The notes: generated from the sequence alone by a model not told the origin. Positions 34,137-43,450 are shown, counted from the first letter of the stretch. The stretch is 64,000 nucleotides of DNA from Microbacterium algeriense (GCF_008868005.1 NZ_WAAO01000003.1:710413-774412), one strand, 5' to 3'. A program made the numbers and translations.

Positions 34137-35347
34137 GTTCTGCGCTTGTCGAGGAATCCGGCCAGCAGCACCGCGACGAGGGCGGCGGCCGGGGCGACGA
34201 TGAGTCCCACCCGGAGGCTCTGCGTCTCGGCGATGTACCCCACGAACGGCGGCGACAGTAGGAAGCCCAGGCGCAGCAGCCACGACACGACCGTGAGCCC
34301 GACACCGGGTCGCAGACCGGGGAGCTCGTCCGCCGCGTGCATCGCCGCGGGGATGAGGGTCGCGATGCCGAAGCCGACCGCCGCGAACCCGAGGATCGTC
34401 CCCGGCACACTCGGGAAGACGAGGGCGAGCGTCATCCCCACCGCGGCGATGAGACCGCCGATCCGGGCCACCCACCGCTGCCCGAAGCGGTCGGTGAGCG
34501 GATCCCCGAGCAGACGTCCGACGAACTGCGCGCCGACCAGGGCGATGAAGCCGAGCGGGGCGATCGCGGCGGCAGCCCCCAGGGAATCCGCGAGATACAG
34601 CGTCGCCCAGGAATTGCCCGCATCCTCGGCGACGGCGCCCGCCATGGCGATGAGGGTCAGCGCGATGACGGCGATCACGGTCCGCGGACGCACGCCGCGA
34701 CGCACGGCGCCCGCGAGCGCGGACGGCTCCGCGGCGGCATCCGCCTCGGTCTCGTCGTCGCGTCCGGGAAGGCAGAACCGCAGCGCGACGAGGGCGACCG
34801 TCGCGAAGACGGCCGTGGAGATCCCGAGGTGCACGCCCAAGGGCAGCCGCAGCGCGATCGCGATCGCGGCCATCACCCCGCCGAGCACCGCGCCGATCGA
34901 CCAGATCGCGTGGAAGGAGTTGATGATCGAGCGGCCGTAGCGGCGCTGCACGCGGAGTCCGTGCGCGTTCTGGGCGACATCCGTGATGGCATCCGACGCT
35001 CCGCCGAGGAGCAGCGCGATAGCGAACAGCACTCCGGACGGAGCGAGCGCCGCCGACAGCAGCCCCAGGCTCGTGAGCACGGTTCCGATCACGGCGATGC
35101 GGGCCGAGCCGAATCGGCGGATCAGCACCGCGGCGAGGAGTCCCGCCGCGATCGCGCCCGCCGGGAAAGCCGCGATCGCGACGCCGTAGCCGAGATTGTC
35201 GAGGCCGAGCGATGCCTTGATCTCGGGGTAGCGCGGCAGGATGTTCGCGAACAGGGCGCCGTTGGTCAGGAACAGTGCGGACACGGCGACACGGGCGCGG
35301 CGGGAAGCCTGATCCGGCGCGGATCGAATCGATTCGACAGACAGCAT
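34127..35347 (-). CDS. MFS transporter
   Basis: A 406-residue membrane protein with about twelve hydrophobic segments. ALFLTNGALFANILPRYPEI opens the first helix, and the LRRFG-like cytoplasmic loop (LIRRFGSARIAV) and GRLLGDPLTDRFGQRWVAR are motif-A-like elements. FL-domain relatives resemble fucose/bypass-type and YbjJ-like carriers. It starts at ATG 35347. Substrate unknown. It is on the same strand as the SRPBCC-arsR pair, but the operators between them imply a separate transcript for that pair. Confidence 0.82.
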   Translation of the reverse strand: MLSVESIRSAPDQASRRARVAVSALFLTNGALFANILPRYPEIKASLGLDNLGYGVAIAAFPAGAIAAGLLAAVLIRRFGSARIAVIGTVLTSLGLLSAALAPSGVLFAIALLLGGASDAITDVAQNAHGLRVQRRYGRSIINSFHAIWSIGAVLGGVMAAIAIALRLPLGVHLGISTAVFATVALVALRFCLPGRDDETEADAAAEPSALAGAVRRGVRPRTVIAVIALTLIAMAGAVAEDAGNSWATLYLADSLGAAAAIAPLGFIALVGAQFVGRLLGDPLTDRFGQRWVARIGGLIAAVGMTLALVFPSVPGTILGFAAVGFGIATLIPAAMHAADELPGLRPGVGLTVVSWLLRLGFLLSPPFVGYIAETQSLRVGLIVAPAAALVAVLLAGFLDKRRTAT

Positions 35348-35437
35348 GTCCTCGATCGTACAGGCACGTCCCTACTGAGCCTCCTCCCCCTCCGCAAGCC
35401 CGTCCTCCGGACGCCCGGCTGGACGTACGCTCGACCC

Positions 35438-37042
35438 ATGACCGAGCTCACCCAGCCCACCGGCCGCGAAGAGACGCTGCGCGCCCGACCCCGCGCCGAC
35501 GGCACCGCCCCGCGCGCGCTGGTGCTCGGGGCCACCGGATACATCGGCGGGAGGCTGACCCCTCGCCTCGTCAACGCCGGCTACCGCGTGCGCGTGCTCG
35601 CCAGAGACGCTCAGCGGGCGGCGTCCTTCCCCTGGGGCCGGGACTGCGAGATCGTCGAGGGCTCCGCCGACGACGAGGACGCGGTGGCCCGTGCCGTCGC
35701 CGATGTGGACGTCGTGTACTACCTCATCCACTCGATGACCGCGGGCGCCGGGTTCGAGGAGAGCGACGAGCGTGCGGCCCGCACCGTGGCCGCAGCGGCC
35801 GTGCGCGCCGGGGTGCAGCGCATCGTCTACCTCGGCGGGCTGCATCCCGAGGACGTGGACCTGTCTCCGCACCTGCGTTCGCGGGTGCACGTGGGGGAGA
35901 TCTTCCTGAACTCGGGCGTGCCGACGCTCGTGCTCCAGGCGGGCGTGGTGATCGGCTCCGGGTCGGCGTCGTTCGAGATGATCCGGCACCTGACCGACGT
36001 GCTGCCCTACATGCCGGCGCCGAAGTGGGTGCGCAACCGCATCCAGCCGATCGCCGTGCGCGACGTGCTGCACTACCTGCTCGGCGCCGCCCGCGTCGCG
36101 CCAGAGGTCAACCGCGCCGTCGACATCGGAGGGCCGGATGTGCTCCGCTACGGCCAGATGATGAACGGCTACGCGGTCGAGGCCGGCCTGCCGCAGCGGG
36201 CCATCGCCGCCCTGCCCGTGCTCACCCCGGGCCTCGCCTCGCACTGGGTGAACCTGGTGACTCCCGTGCCGCGGTCGATCGCGCGGCCGCTCGTGGCGTC
36301 GCTGCAGAACGAGTGCATCATGAAGGACCACGCGGTCGACGACCTCATCCCGCGTCCCGCGGATGGACTGACGCCGTATCGGCGCGCCGTCGGCCTGGCC
36401 CTCGGACGCGTGGAGGCCGACGATGTGGAGACCAGCTGGCAGGATGCGGAGGTCTCCGGTGCGCCGAGCGACCCGCTGCCGAGCGACCCGGACTGGGCGG
36501 GACGCACCGTGTTCACCGACGCCCGTTCGGTCAGGACCGCCGCCTCTGTCGAGGAGCTGTGGCGCGTGATCCTCGGCATCGGCGGCGAGAACGGCTGGTA
36601 CTCCTCGCCCCTGCTGTGGGCGATCCGAGGGTGGATGGACCGCATCGTCGGCGGCGTGGGGCTGCGCCGCGGACGCCGGAGTCGCACCGCCGCGCGTGTG
36701 GGCGATGCGATCGACTTCTGGCGGGTGGAGGCGGTGGAGCAGACCGAGGCGGGTCATCTGCTGAGGCTGCGCGCCGAGATGAAGGTGCCGGGAGAGGCGT
36801 GGCTCGAGCTCCGCGCCGTACCGGATGTCGAGGGCGCCCGGTACGAGCAGCGCGCGGTGTTCTTCCCCCGCGGGCTCACCGGTCGGCTGTACTGGCTCGC
36901 GGTGCTGCCCTTCCACGGACTGATCTTCGCCGGCATGGCCGCGCGCATCACTGCGGCCGCAGAGCAGCCCACCGCTCCTGCGAAAACAGGCGATCACGCC
37001 GGATCAGGCCGTTCCGACGAGGAACTGCCTGATCCGGCGTGA
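35438..37042 (+). CDS. NAD(P)-binding SDR-like protein with C-terminal DUF2867 domain
   Basis: A 534-residue two-domain protein. Residues about 25-250 are an atypical SDR/NmrA-like Rossmann domain (LVLGATGYIGGRLTPRLVNAGYRV in parts; IVYLGGLHPED). Residues about 350-505 are a DUF2867/SRPBCC-like domain (WYSSPLLWAIRGWMDRIVGG, GEAWLELRAVPD). The last about 20 residues are encoded within a 23-bp inverted repeat. Proteins of this layout are common in actinobacteria and of unknown function. ATG 35438 is used; the long frame upstream is antisense shadow of the MFS gene. Confidence 0.8.
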   Translation: MTELTQPTGREETLRARPRADGTAPRALVLGATGYIGGRLTPRLVNAGYRVRVLARDAQRAASFPWGRDCEIVEGSADDEDAVARAVADVDVVYYLIHSMTAGAGFEESDERAARTVAAAAVRAGVQRIVYLGGLHPEDVDLSPHLRSRVHVGEIFLNSGVPTLVLQAGVVIGSGSASFEMIRHLTDVLPYMPAPKWVRNRIQPIAVRDVLHYLLGAARVAPEVNRAVDIGGPDVLRYGQMMNGYAVEAGLPQRAIAALPVLTPGLASHWVNLVTPVPRSIARPLVASLQNECIMKDHAVDDLIPRPADGLTPYRRAVGLALGRVEADDVETSWQDAEVSGAPSDPLPSDPDWAGRTVFTDARSVRTAASVEELWRVILGIGGENGWYSSPLLWAIRGWMDRIVGGVGLRRGRRSRTAARVGDAIDFWRVEAVEQTEAGHLLRLRAEMKVPGEAWLELRAVPDVEGARYEQRAVFFPRGLTGRLYWLAVLPFHGLIFAGMAARITAAAEQPTAPAKTGDHAGSGRSDEELPDPA

Positions 37043-37049
37043 TCGCCTG
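36987..37049. terminator. Long bidirectional hairpin overlapping a stop codon
   Basis: Perfect 23-bp inverted arms at 36987-37009 and 37027-37049 (core GATCACGCCGGATCAGG) with a 17-nt loop. It lies between convergent genes and includes the TGA of the DUF2867 protein at 37040-37042, so the hairpin is partly coding. Confidence 0.75.
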
Positions 37050-37061
37050 ATCTCGAGAAGG

Positions 37062-39044
37062 TCAGTCGGCGCGGGGAGGCGCCGGGTCGTCCGCAGGGGC
37101 ATCCAGCGCGGCGTCCACCGCGGCCTCCACCTCGGCGGGCGGGATGATGTCGATCGCCTCGGTCGCGGCCTCGTACACCTCGGCGAGCGTGTCGTCGACG
37201 GTGTCCTCGTCGATCCAGGCGAGGTCGTCCTCCGAGTGGTCGTACTCGACGGGCACGAGCGCGAAGTCGTCGCCGTACTCCTCGAGCCCGGCCATGACGC
37301 TGTGCCGAACCGCCGCTCTGGCATACCGGTCGCGCAGGATCAGCGGATCGCGCCGCAGATCCTTCATGAACGCGATCATCATGAACGCCATGATGATCGC
37401 GAACGGCAGCGCCGCGATGATCGTCGCGTTCTGCAGCGACTGCAGCCCGCTCCCCTCGGCTCCGCTCACCAGCAGCACGGCGGCGATCACGCCGACGAGC
37501 ACACCCCAGACCACGGCGACCCAGCGTGACGGCTCCGGGCGGCCCTGCTGCGAGAGCGTGCCCATCACGAGCGAGGCGGAGTCGGCACCGGTGATGAAGA
37601 AGATCGCGATGAGGATGATCAGCACGATGCTGGTGATCAGCGGGAATGGCAGGTTCTCCAGCACCCCGAACAGCACCTCTTCCGGCGGGTCGACCACGAG
37701 GCCCGCGCCGTCCATCTGCTGCTGGATGGCCGTGGTGCCGAAGATCGCGAACCACACGAGTGAGATCGCGGACGGCACGACGATGACGACGGACACGAAT
37801 TGGCGCAGCGTGCGGCCGCGCGAGATCTTCGCGATGAACATGCCGACGAACGGCGACCAGGAGATCCACCACGCCCAGTAGAAGATCGTCCAGCTCGACA
37901 GGAAGGCCTGCGCGGCCTCACCCTGCGAGGCGGAACGGCCGATCATAGTGGGCAGATCGCCGAGGAACTGCACGGCGACCGACGGGATGACGTTGAGGAT
38001 CAGCAGCGTCGGGCCGACGAAGAACACGAAGAACGCCAGCAGGATGGCGACCACGGCGTTGATGTTCGACAGCGCGCGGATGCCCTTGGAGACGCCCGAC
38101 ACGGCGGAGGCGATGAAGCACGCCGTGAGCACCGCGATCACTGCGATGAGGATGCCGTTGCCGAGCGGGCCGGCACCGCTGACGAGTTCGACGCCGTGTC
38201 CGATCTGCAGCGCCCCGAGGCCCAGCGAGGCGGCCGTGCCGAACAGGGTCACGATGATGGAGAAGATGTCGATCGTGCGGCCGACCGGGCCCGTCGTGCG
38301 GTTCTCGCCCAGCAGCGGGGCGAAGATCGACGAGATCAGCGGCGTGCGACCGCGGCGGTAGGCGCCGTACGCGATGGCGCCGCCGACGAGCGCGTAGAAC
38401 GCCCACGCCTGCGGACCCCAGTGGTAGAGCACCTGGGTCTGCGCCGTATGCATCGCCTCGAGGGTGTTCGCCTCGACCGTGCCGGGCGGCGGGTTCTCGA
38501 AGAACGTCAGCGGCTCCGCGGCACCCCAGAACACCAGGCCGATGCCCATGCCCGCGGCGAAGAGCATCGAGATCCACGAGAACATCGAGAACTCGGGCTC
38601 CTCATCGTCGCGTCCGAGCGGGATGCGCCCGTAGCGGCTGAAGCCGACGAAGAGCATGAAGACGAGGATGATCGTGGCGATCGTGGTGAAGAAGAACCCG
38701 AAGTACTCCACGACCCACGCGAGCACCGTGCTCGTGGTGCCGGCGAGGTTGTCCCCCGCGAACACGCCCCACGCGATGAAGGCGATGGCGAACGCGGCGG
38801 CGACGCCGAAGACGAGCGGGTCGGTGCGGTAGGTGCGGCCCGTCTCCTCGACCGAGACCCCGGGGACGAGCGCGGGGTGCACGCTGCGCGGCGGGACGGT
38901 CGTGATGTCCCGGACGATCTTTCGTGCGGCCTCGGAGGCCTTGACCGCCTGGCGGTGCGTCCCGGTCACGATCGCGTCGGTGCGCGGGCGCGGGGTCGGA
39001 CCTCCTGCGGAGCGTTCGGTGGGCTTCTCGTCAGGCGTATCCAT
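37062..39044 (-). CDS. BCCT-family betaine/carnitine/choline transporter
   Basis: A 660-residue secondary transporter with twelve hydrophobic segments and long cytoplasmic ends. Seen: MGIGLVFWGAAEP (Gly-rich Na+ site region), LYHWGPQAWAFYALVGG and the family signature FYWAWWISWSPFVGMFIAKISRGRT in parts. The roughly 90-residue acidic C-terminus may sense osmolarity, as in BetP (inference). ATG 39044 is selected; the longer upstream frame is not supported. It imports trimethylammonium-type compatible solutes. Confidence 0.92.
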   Translation of the reverse strand: MDTPDEKPTERSAGGPTPRPRTDAIVTGTHRQAVKASEAARKIVRDITTVPPRSVHPALVPGVSVEETGRTYRTDPLVFGVAAAFAIAFIAWGVFAGDNLAGTTSTVLAWVVEYFGFFFTTIATIILVFMLFVGFSRYGRIPLGRDDEEPEFSMFSWISMLFAAGMGIGLVFWGAAEPLTFFENPPPGTVEANTLEAMHTAQTQVLYHWGPQAWAFYALVGGAIAYGAYRRGRTPLISSIFAPLLGENRTTGPVGRTIDIFSIIVTLFGTAASLGLGALQIGHGVELVSGAGPLGNGILIAVIAVLTACFIASAVSGVSKGIRALSNINAVVAILLAFFVFFVGPTLLILNVIPSVAVQFLGDLPTMIGRSASQGEAAQAFLSSWTIFYWAWWISWSPFVGMFIAKISRGRTLRQFVSVVIVVPSAISLVWFAIFGTTAIQQQMDGAGLVVDPPEEVLFGVLENLPFPLITSIVLIILIAIFFITGADSASLVMGTLSQQGRPEPSRWVAVVWGVLVGVIAAVLLVSGAEGSGLQSLQNATIIAALPFAIIMAFMMIAFMKDLRRDPLILRDRYARAAVRHSVMAGLEEYGDDFALVPVEYDHSEDDLAWIDEDTVDDTLAEVYEAATEAIDIIPPAEVEAAVDAALDAPADDPAPPRAD

Positions 39045-39112
39045 GAGAACCCATCTTTCCACGCGAGGCGCGGCGGCGTGGCCGGACCGCAGATCGTGCA
39101 GGTGCGAGGGGC

Positions 39113-40885
39113 TCAGCGGGAGCGGCGGCGGACGCCGGCGAACAGCGAGTGCAGCAGCGGGAGCACGGACACGCAGATCAGGGTGATCCCGAGCGGCGGG
39201 AGCGACGGGACGAGCAGTGCGCCGCCGATCAGCATCGCGGCGAACAGCACACCCGAGGCGATGCGTCGCGCGATGCCCTCGAGCCGGTCGAGGCGACGCT
39301 CCAGCCGCGAGGTGTCGAACGACACGTTGCCGTCGTCGATGCGCGTGATGATGCGGTCGATGCGACCGGGCAGCCGCCACGTCGTGGTTATGGTGTCCAT
39401 GGCCTGACCCGCGAACTCCTGCACGAGGTTCCCGCTCTCATCGCGAAGCAGCCGTCCGGCGTAAGGTTCCGCGGCATCCCAGACGTTGAACGCAGGATCG
39501 AGGCCGCTGCACATGCCCGAGGTCAGCGATACCGCGCGGATCAGCAGCAGCATGTTCTCGGGCAGCTGCAGCGGGAGCGAGCGCACCATGTCGCCGAACT
39601 CCTCCGCGAAGTCACGGAACTCCCGCGGGTCGACCGTGCTCAGCTCCGCGAAGCCCATGCCCCCGAAGCGGGCGAACAGCGCGGTGAGGGCGCGTTCCAG
39701 CTCGGCCGTGTCTGCGGAGGGCAGCAGCACGCCGATCTCCTGCGCGGCGGCGACGAGGCTCCTGCTGTCGCGGCTGGCGACGGCGATGAGGAGCGTGCGC
39801 AGTCCGTCGCGGAGGCTGTCGGGCACCTCGGCCATCATCCCGAAGTCGATGAACGTGAGCCGGAACCGCCCCTGGGTCCCTGCGCCATCCCGGGTCCCTG
39901 CGCCAGCCTGGGTCCCTACGCCAGCCTGGGCCCCTGCGCCAGCCTGGGTCCCTGAGCTCGTCGAAGGGACAGGCGTGACGAAGATGTTCCCCGGGTGGGG
40001 GTCGGCGTGCACGAAGCGGTGGGTGAAGACCTGGTCGAACATGACCTCGGCGAACACGGCGGCCACCTCGGCCGGATCGATGCCCGCCGCGCGCAGTGCG
40101 TGCGTGTCGTTGATCTTGATCGCGGTCACGTCCGACAGTGTGAGCACGCGACGCGTCGAGCGCTCCCACACGATCTCCGGCGTATCGATGCGCGGGTCGT
40201 CGGCGAAGTTCTCCCGGAACCTCTCGGCGTTCGCGGCCTCGTGCAGGTAGTCGATCTCCTCGAGGCTGGTCGTCGCGAACTCCTCCACGAGGGCGGGCGC
40301 GTCGACGCGGTCGGCGACGATCCGCACGCGGGTCAGCCAGCGGGCGACGCGGCGGAGGGCGGCGAGGTCCACCGCGACGATGTCGCCGATGCCCGGTCGC
40401 TGCACCTTGACCACGACCTCTTCGAGCCCGGTGTCCGCGGCGTCGAGGGCCGAGAGTCGGGCGCGGTGCACCTGCCCGAGGGAGGCGGCGGCGACGGGCG
40501 TCTCGTCGAACCAGGCGTAGGCGCGTTCGAGCGGGATCCCGAGCTCGGCCTCCGCGAGCGCGCGGATCTTCGGCGTCGGCACGGCCGGCACCTCGTCCTG
40601 CAGACCCTCGAGCTCTTTCGTGATCTCCGGCGGGAGCACGTCGAGACGCGACGACATGAACTGCCCGACCTTGATCATGAGGCCGCCCAGGTCGACAGCC
40701 AGCACGTGGAAGCGCCGCGCGAAATGCTGCATCCGCTGCCCGCGCGTGCGCTCGGCGATGCCGCTCATGCCGAAGCGCGGCAGGACGAGCTCGAACCACC
40801 AGATCTTCAGGAACTCACGGCCCGCGAACGACAGGATGCGGCGGTACCGGGCGCGGTGGGCGCCCTGTGCCGCAGCATCCGTCAT
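39113..40885 (-). CDS. ABC1/AarF (UbiB-like) atypical kinase with repeat insertion
   Basis: A 590-residue protein-kinase-like protein. Seen: KxGQ motif KVGQ (72-75), Ala-rich loop AAASLGQVHRAR, EEIDYLHEA (ExD), catalytic HADPHPGN (294-301) and DFG (348-350), then two hydrophobic segments near the C-terminus for membrane anchoring. Relatives support lipid or quinone metabolism; the substrate here is unknown. Residues about 306-340 are a low-complexity Gly/Ala/Thr/Gln insertion between the catalytic loop and DFG, encoded by 18-bp repeats. Most homologues have a short turn there. Confidence 0.88.
   Translation of the reverse strand: MTDAAAQGAHRARYRRILSFAGREFLKIWWFELVLPRFGMSGIAERTRGQRMQHFARRFHVLAVDLGGLMIKVGQFMSSRLDVLPPEITKELEGLQDEVPAVPTPKIRALAEAELGIPLERAYAWFDETPVAAASLGQVHRARLSALDAADTGLEEVVVKVQRPGIGDIVAVDLAALRRVARWLTRVRIVADRVDAPALVEEFATTSLEEIDYLHEAANAERFRENFADDPRIDTPEIVWERSTRRVLTLSDVTAIKINDTHALRAAGIDPAEVAAVFAEVMFDQVFTHRFVHADPHPGNIFVTPVPSTSSGTQAGAGAQAGVGTQAGAGTRDGAGTQGRFRLTFIDFGMMAEVPDSLRDGLRTLLIAVASRDSRSLVAAAQEIGVLLPSADTAELERALTALFARFGGMGFAELSTVDPREFRDFAEEFGDMVRSLPLQLPENMLLLIRAVSLTSGMCSGLDPAFNVWDAAEPYAGRLLRDESGNLVQEFAGQAMDTITTTWRLPGRIDRIITRIDDGNVSFDTSRLERRLDRLEGIARRIASGVLFAAMLIGGALLVPSLPPLGITLICVSVLPLLHSLFAGVRRRSR
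39872..39970. repeat. Five 18-bp tandem repeats ending in a GGGTCCCTGAGCTCGTCGAAGG element, within the AarF gene
   Basis: Units start at 39872, 39890, 39908, 39926 and 39944 with consensus CTGGGTCCCTGCGCCAGC. The last unit runs into GGGTCCCTGAGCTCG then TCGAAGGGAC, closely related to the REP-like elements at 50537-50705. The 18-bp length keeps the reading frame and encodes six-residue repeats such as AGVGTQ. Confidence 0.8.
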
Positions 40886-40930
40886 CGCGTGGTCCTCTCG
40901 CAGGTCCCCACCCGATGCCGCACTGCGCGG

Positions 40931-41542
40931 TCAGTCCTGCGCGAGGATCGAGTACAGCCTACGGCGGGCCTCGTCGAGCACCTCGATGGTCTGCTGCACC
41001 TGCTCGGGCGAACCGCTGCGTCCTACCTGCGCGGCTGCGGCGGCGAGGTCGACCCCGGCCTTGGGCAGTGCGCTGAAGCGAGCGTTGTCGCGGTTGCCGT
41101 CCTTGCTCGCGGGCTCCCACGGCGCGCGGGTCTCCGTGGCCTCGGCGGCCACGTCTCGGCCGGCCTCGGTGAGCGAGTAGGTCTTCCGACCGTTCTGCTC
41201 CTCGGCCTCGATCAGGCCCTCATCGGCGAGCAGCTGCAGCGTGGGGTACACCGAGCCGGCGCTGGGCTTCCAGGTGCCGCCGCTGCGCTCGGCGATCTCG
41301 TTGATGATCTGGTAGCCGTGCATCGGACGCTCGGCGAGGAGCGAGAGCACGGCCGTGCGGACGTCGCCGCGCGCCATGCGAGAACCGCCGGACGGACGGG
41401 ACTCGAACGACTTGCGGAGCTGGTCCATCGCCTCGAAGAGCGCGCCGGCCGGGCCGTTGGGTCCGCCGAAGCCGTGTCCGAAGAGACCGCCGCCGGTGCT
41501 GCCGTCTCCGCCGAACGGGTTGGACGGGAATGCGTTGCTCAT
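40931..41542 (-). CDS. PadR-family transcriptional regulator
   Basis: A 203-residue regulator. A Gly/Phe-rich N-terminus (FGGDGSTGGGLFGHGFGG) precedes a PadR winged helix: DVRTAVLSLLAERPMHGYQI, SAGSVYPTLQLLADEGLI and GRKTYSLTEAG. The C-terminal half is helical for dimerisation. ATG 41542 follows GGGAGG. The palindrome AACGATATATCGTT 29 bp upstream is the likely autorepression site. Confidence 0.88.
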   Translation of the reverse strand: MSNAFPSNPFGGDGSTGGGLFGHGFGGPNGPAGALFEAMDQLRKSFESRPSGGSRMARGDVRTAVLSLLAERPMHGYQIINEIAERSGGTWKPSAGSVYPTLQLLADEGLIEAEEQNGRKTYSLTEAGRDVAAEATETRAPWEPASKDGNRDNARFSALPKAGVDLAAAAAQVGRSGSPEQVQQTIEVLDEARRRLYSILAQD

Positions 41543-41560
41543 GATGACCTCCCAGTCGTG

Positions 41561-41584
41561 AACGATAGTCAACGATATATCGTT
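41561..41584. promoter_or_regulatory. PadR operator candidate
   Basis: AACGATATATCGTT (41571-41584) is a perfect 14-bp palindrome, preceded by a second AACGATA half at 41561. It lies in the padR promoter. PadR proteins usually repress themselves through such A/T-rich palindromes. Confidence 0.6.
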
Positions 41585-41733
41585 CAGCCTGGATGTGGGG
41601 TGGGAGTTTCGGGTGGGAGCGTTCCTGTGCATACCGTCCAGCGCGCCGCAAGCCTGGTGCGCCGTCCAGGAAGGGATGCTTGGCTGATCAGCAGGCATGG
41701 CGGGGTTCGAGAGCAGTGGGGGAGAGAGCAGTG

Positions 41734-43365
41734 ATGAGCAGCACGACCGGAGAAGGCACGATCGGGGACGGCACCGGCGGAGAGCCGACGGGGAGCGTCA
41801 GGGTCAGCGTCGTGGTGCCCGTGTTCCAGCCGAAGGCGTCGTTCGACGAGCTGATCACCTCGCTCGACGCGCAGACGCTGGACCGGGACGCCTTCGAGGT
41901 CCTGCTGTGCGATGACGGATCCGGCCCGGAGACCGCCGAGCGACTCGCCGAGGCCGCTCGCACCCGACCGAACATCCGGGTGCTGTCACTGCCCCATTCG
42001 GGCTGGCCCGGCACTCCGCGCAACCGCGGCGTCGAGGCCGCCCGCGGAACGTACGTGCAGTTCGTCGACCAGGACGACCGGCTGTTCCCGCGCGCCCTGG
42101 AGAAGCTGTGCGACTACGCGGACCAGAACGGCTCGGACGTCGTGGTCGGCAAGGAGGTCGGGATCGGCCGGAAGCTGCCCGCCCGCATCTTCCGCCGCGA
42201 CATCCCGCACGCGGTGCTCGGACAGGATCCGCTCCTGGAGATGCTGACGCCGCACAAGATGTTCCGCACGGCGTTCCTGCGCGAGCACGGCATCCGTTTC
42301 CCGGAGGGCAAGGTGCGCCTCGAGGACCACCTTTTCGTCATGCAGGCGTACTTCGCCGCCGAGACGATCTCGATCCTGGCGAGCGAGCCCTGCTACGCGT
42401 GGGTGAAGCAGCCGGGCAGCGCGAGCTCGGCGCGCATCGAGCCGGAGTCGTACTTCCCGCACCTGGAGACCGTGCTCGATGTGGTCGAGGCGAACACCGA
42501 GCCTGGTCGCGTGCGCGACCGACTGCTGCGGCACTGGTTCCGAGGCAAGATCCTCAACCGGATCGCCGGACGGCGGATGGTGAAGTACCCGGCGGAGTAC
42601 CGCGAGCGGCTGCTGGATGTGGTGGTGCCGCTGGTGCAGCGGCGGTTCGGCCCCGGCGTCGACGCCGGCCTCTCCTTCCCGCAGCGCATCCGCGCCGGCC
42701 TGCTGCGAGCGGACCGCCGGGAGGACCTCGTGCGGCTGGCGGAGTTCGAGGCCGGGATGGAGTGCACCGCCACGGTGACGGCGGCCCGCTGGTCGCGCGG
42801 CGGCGGACTCCACCTCACGGTGCGCGTCCGGATCACGCGGGACGGCGAAGAGGCCCTGGTCTTCGAGAAGGCGGGGTCGACGGAGCGGCTCGTGTCGCTG
42901 CCGCTGACCTCGCTGGACGGTTTGCTGGATGGGCTCCTGATCGTCGGCAAGGAGACCAGGAACGACCGGATCGGACTCGCCGCGCAGGCCGCGTCGGATG
43001 CCGGAGCGGCACCGGCGACCGAGTCGGAACCCGAGCGCCGCCTCGCCGACAAGCGACCGAAGAACCTCACGGCCATCCCGCTCGCCGTCGACCCGGTGAA
43101 GGTCTTCGGCGACGGCAAGGCCAGGTCGGCGGCGCTGGCGGTGACGGTCCGGCGCGCGGGGTGGAACCTCACGGCGCCGCTCACGGCTGCACCGGGGGCG
43201 CTGGAGAAGGCCGGTCGCTCGCCGCTGCTCGCCGGTCGGCGCTGCGAGCTGGCCGTCGACGCCGACGGAACGGTGCAGCTGCGCCGCGAGTGGCCGGGCG
43301 GCGCCTGGCGGGATGCCGTCGCGCGGACGGCTCGCCGCGTGCGGTCTCGGCTGCGCCGGGGGTAA
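41734..43365 (+). CDS. Family 2 glycosyltransferase
   Basis: A 543-residue protein. Residues about 20-230 form a GT-A domain: VSVVVPVFQPKASFDELITS, LLCDDGSG, GTPRNRGVEAARGTYVQFVD and DQDD (metal-binding DxD region). Acceptor-side residues follow (LEDHLFVMQAYF). The C-terminal 200 residues are beta-rich and resemble the accessory domains of teichoic/exopolysaccharide transferases. No signal peptide is visible. ATG 41734 follows GGGGGAGAG; GTG 41731 is alternative. It stands alone, so the acceptor is unknown. Confidence 0.85.
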   Translation: MSSTTGEGTIGDGTGGEPTGSVRVSVVVPVFQPKASFDELITSLDAQTLDRDAFEVLLCDDGSGPETAERLAEAARTRPNIRVLSLPHSGWPGTPRNRGVEAARGTYVQFVDQDDRLFPRALEKLCDYADQNGSDVVVGKEVGIGRKLPARIFRRDIPHAVLGQDPLLEMLTPHKMFRTAFLREHGIRFPEGKVRLEDHLFVMQAYFAAETISILASEPCYAWVKQPGSASSARIEPESYFPHLETVLDVVEANTEPGRVRDRLLRHWFRGKILNRIAGRRMVKYPAEYRERLLDVVVPLVQRRFGPGVDAGLSFPQRIRAGLLRADRREDLVRLAEFEAGMECTATVTAARWSRGGGLHLTVRVRITRDGEEALVFEKAGSTERLVSLPLTSLDGLLDGLLIVGKETRNDRIGLAAQAASDAGAAPATESEPERRLADKRPKNLTAIPLAVDPVKVFGDGKARSAALAVTVRRAGWNLTAPLTAAPGALEKAGRSPLLAGRRCELAVDADGTVQLRREWPGGAWRDAVARTARRVRSRLRRG

Positions 43366-43403
43366 CGGTCTCTCATCGCTTCCGATTGCCGGATCGAACG
43401 ATT

Positions 43404-43420
43404 AACGATAGATTCTCGTT
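43404..43420. promoter_or_regulatory. Imperfect palindrome before the DUF2975 gene
   Basis: AACGATAGATTCTCGTT pairs AACGA with TCGTT over a 7-nt centre and resembles the PadR site at 41571. It lies 31 bp before the DUF2975 start, so either the PadR protein or the HTH protein of this operon may bind. Confidence 0.4.
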
Positions 43421-43450
43421 GTCATTCGATGGTTTTCGGGAGGTGGCGAC

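Noticed and set aside
34337..35437. N-terminal 367-residue extension of the DUF2867 protein frame
   Set aside because: It is antisense to the MFS gene and Arg/Glu/Asp-rich; the true start is ATG 35438 where the Rossmann domain begins.
35275..37032. A 585-residue open frame on + in a second phase
   Set aside because: Same strand shadow of the DUF2867 gene, extremely Arg-rich with no domain.
39872..39970. CRISPR-like or regulatory repeats at the AarF gene
   Set aside because: The 18-bp units are contiguous, in frame, and lie within a coding sequence.
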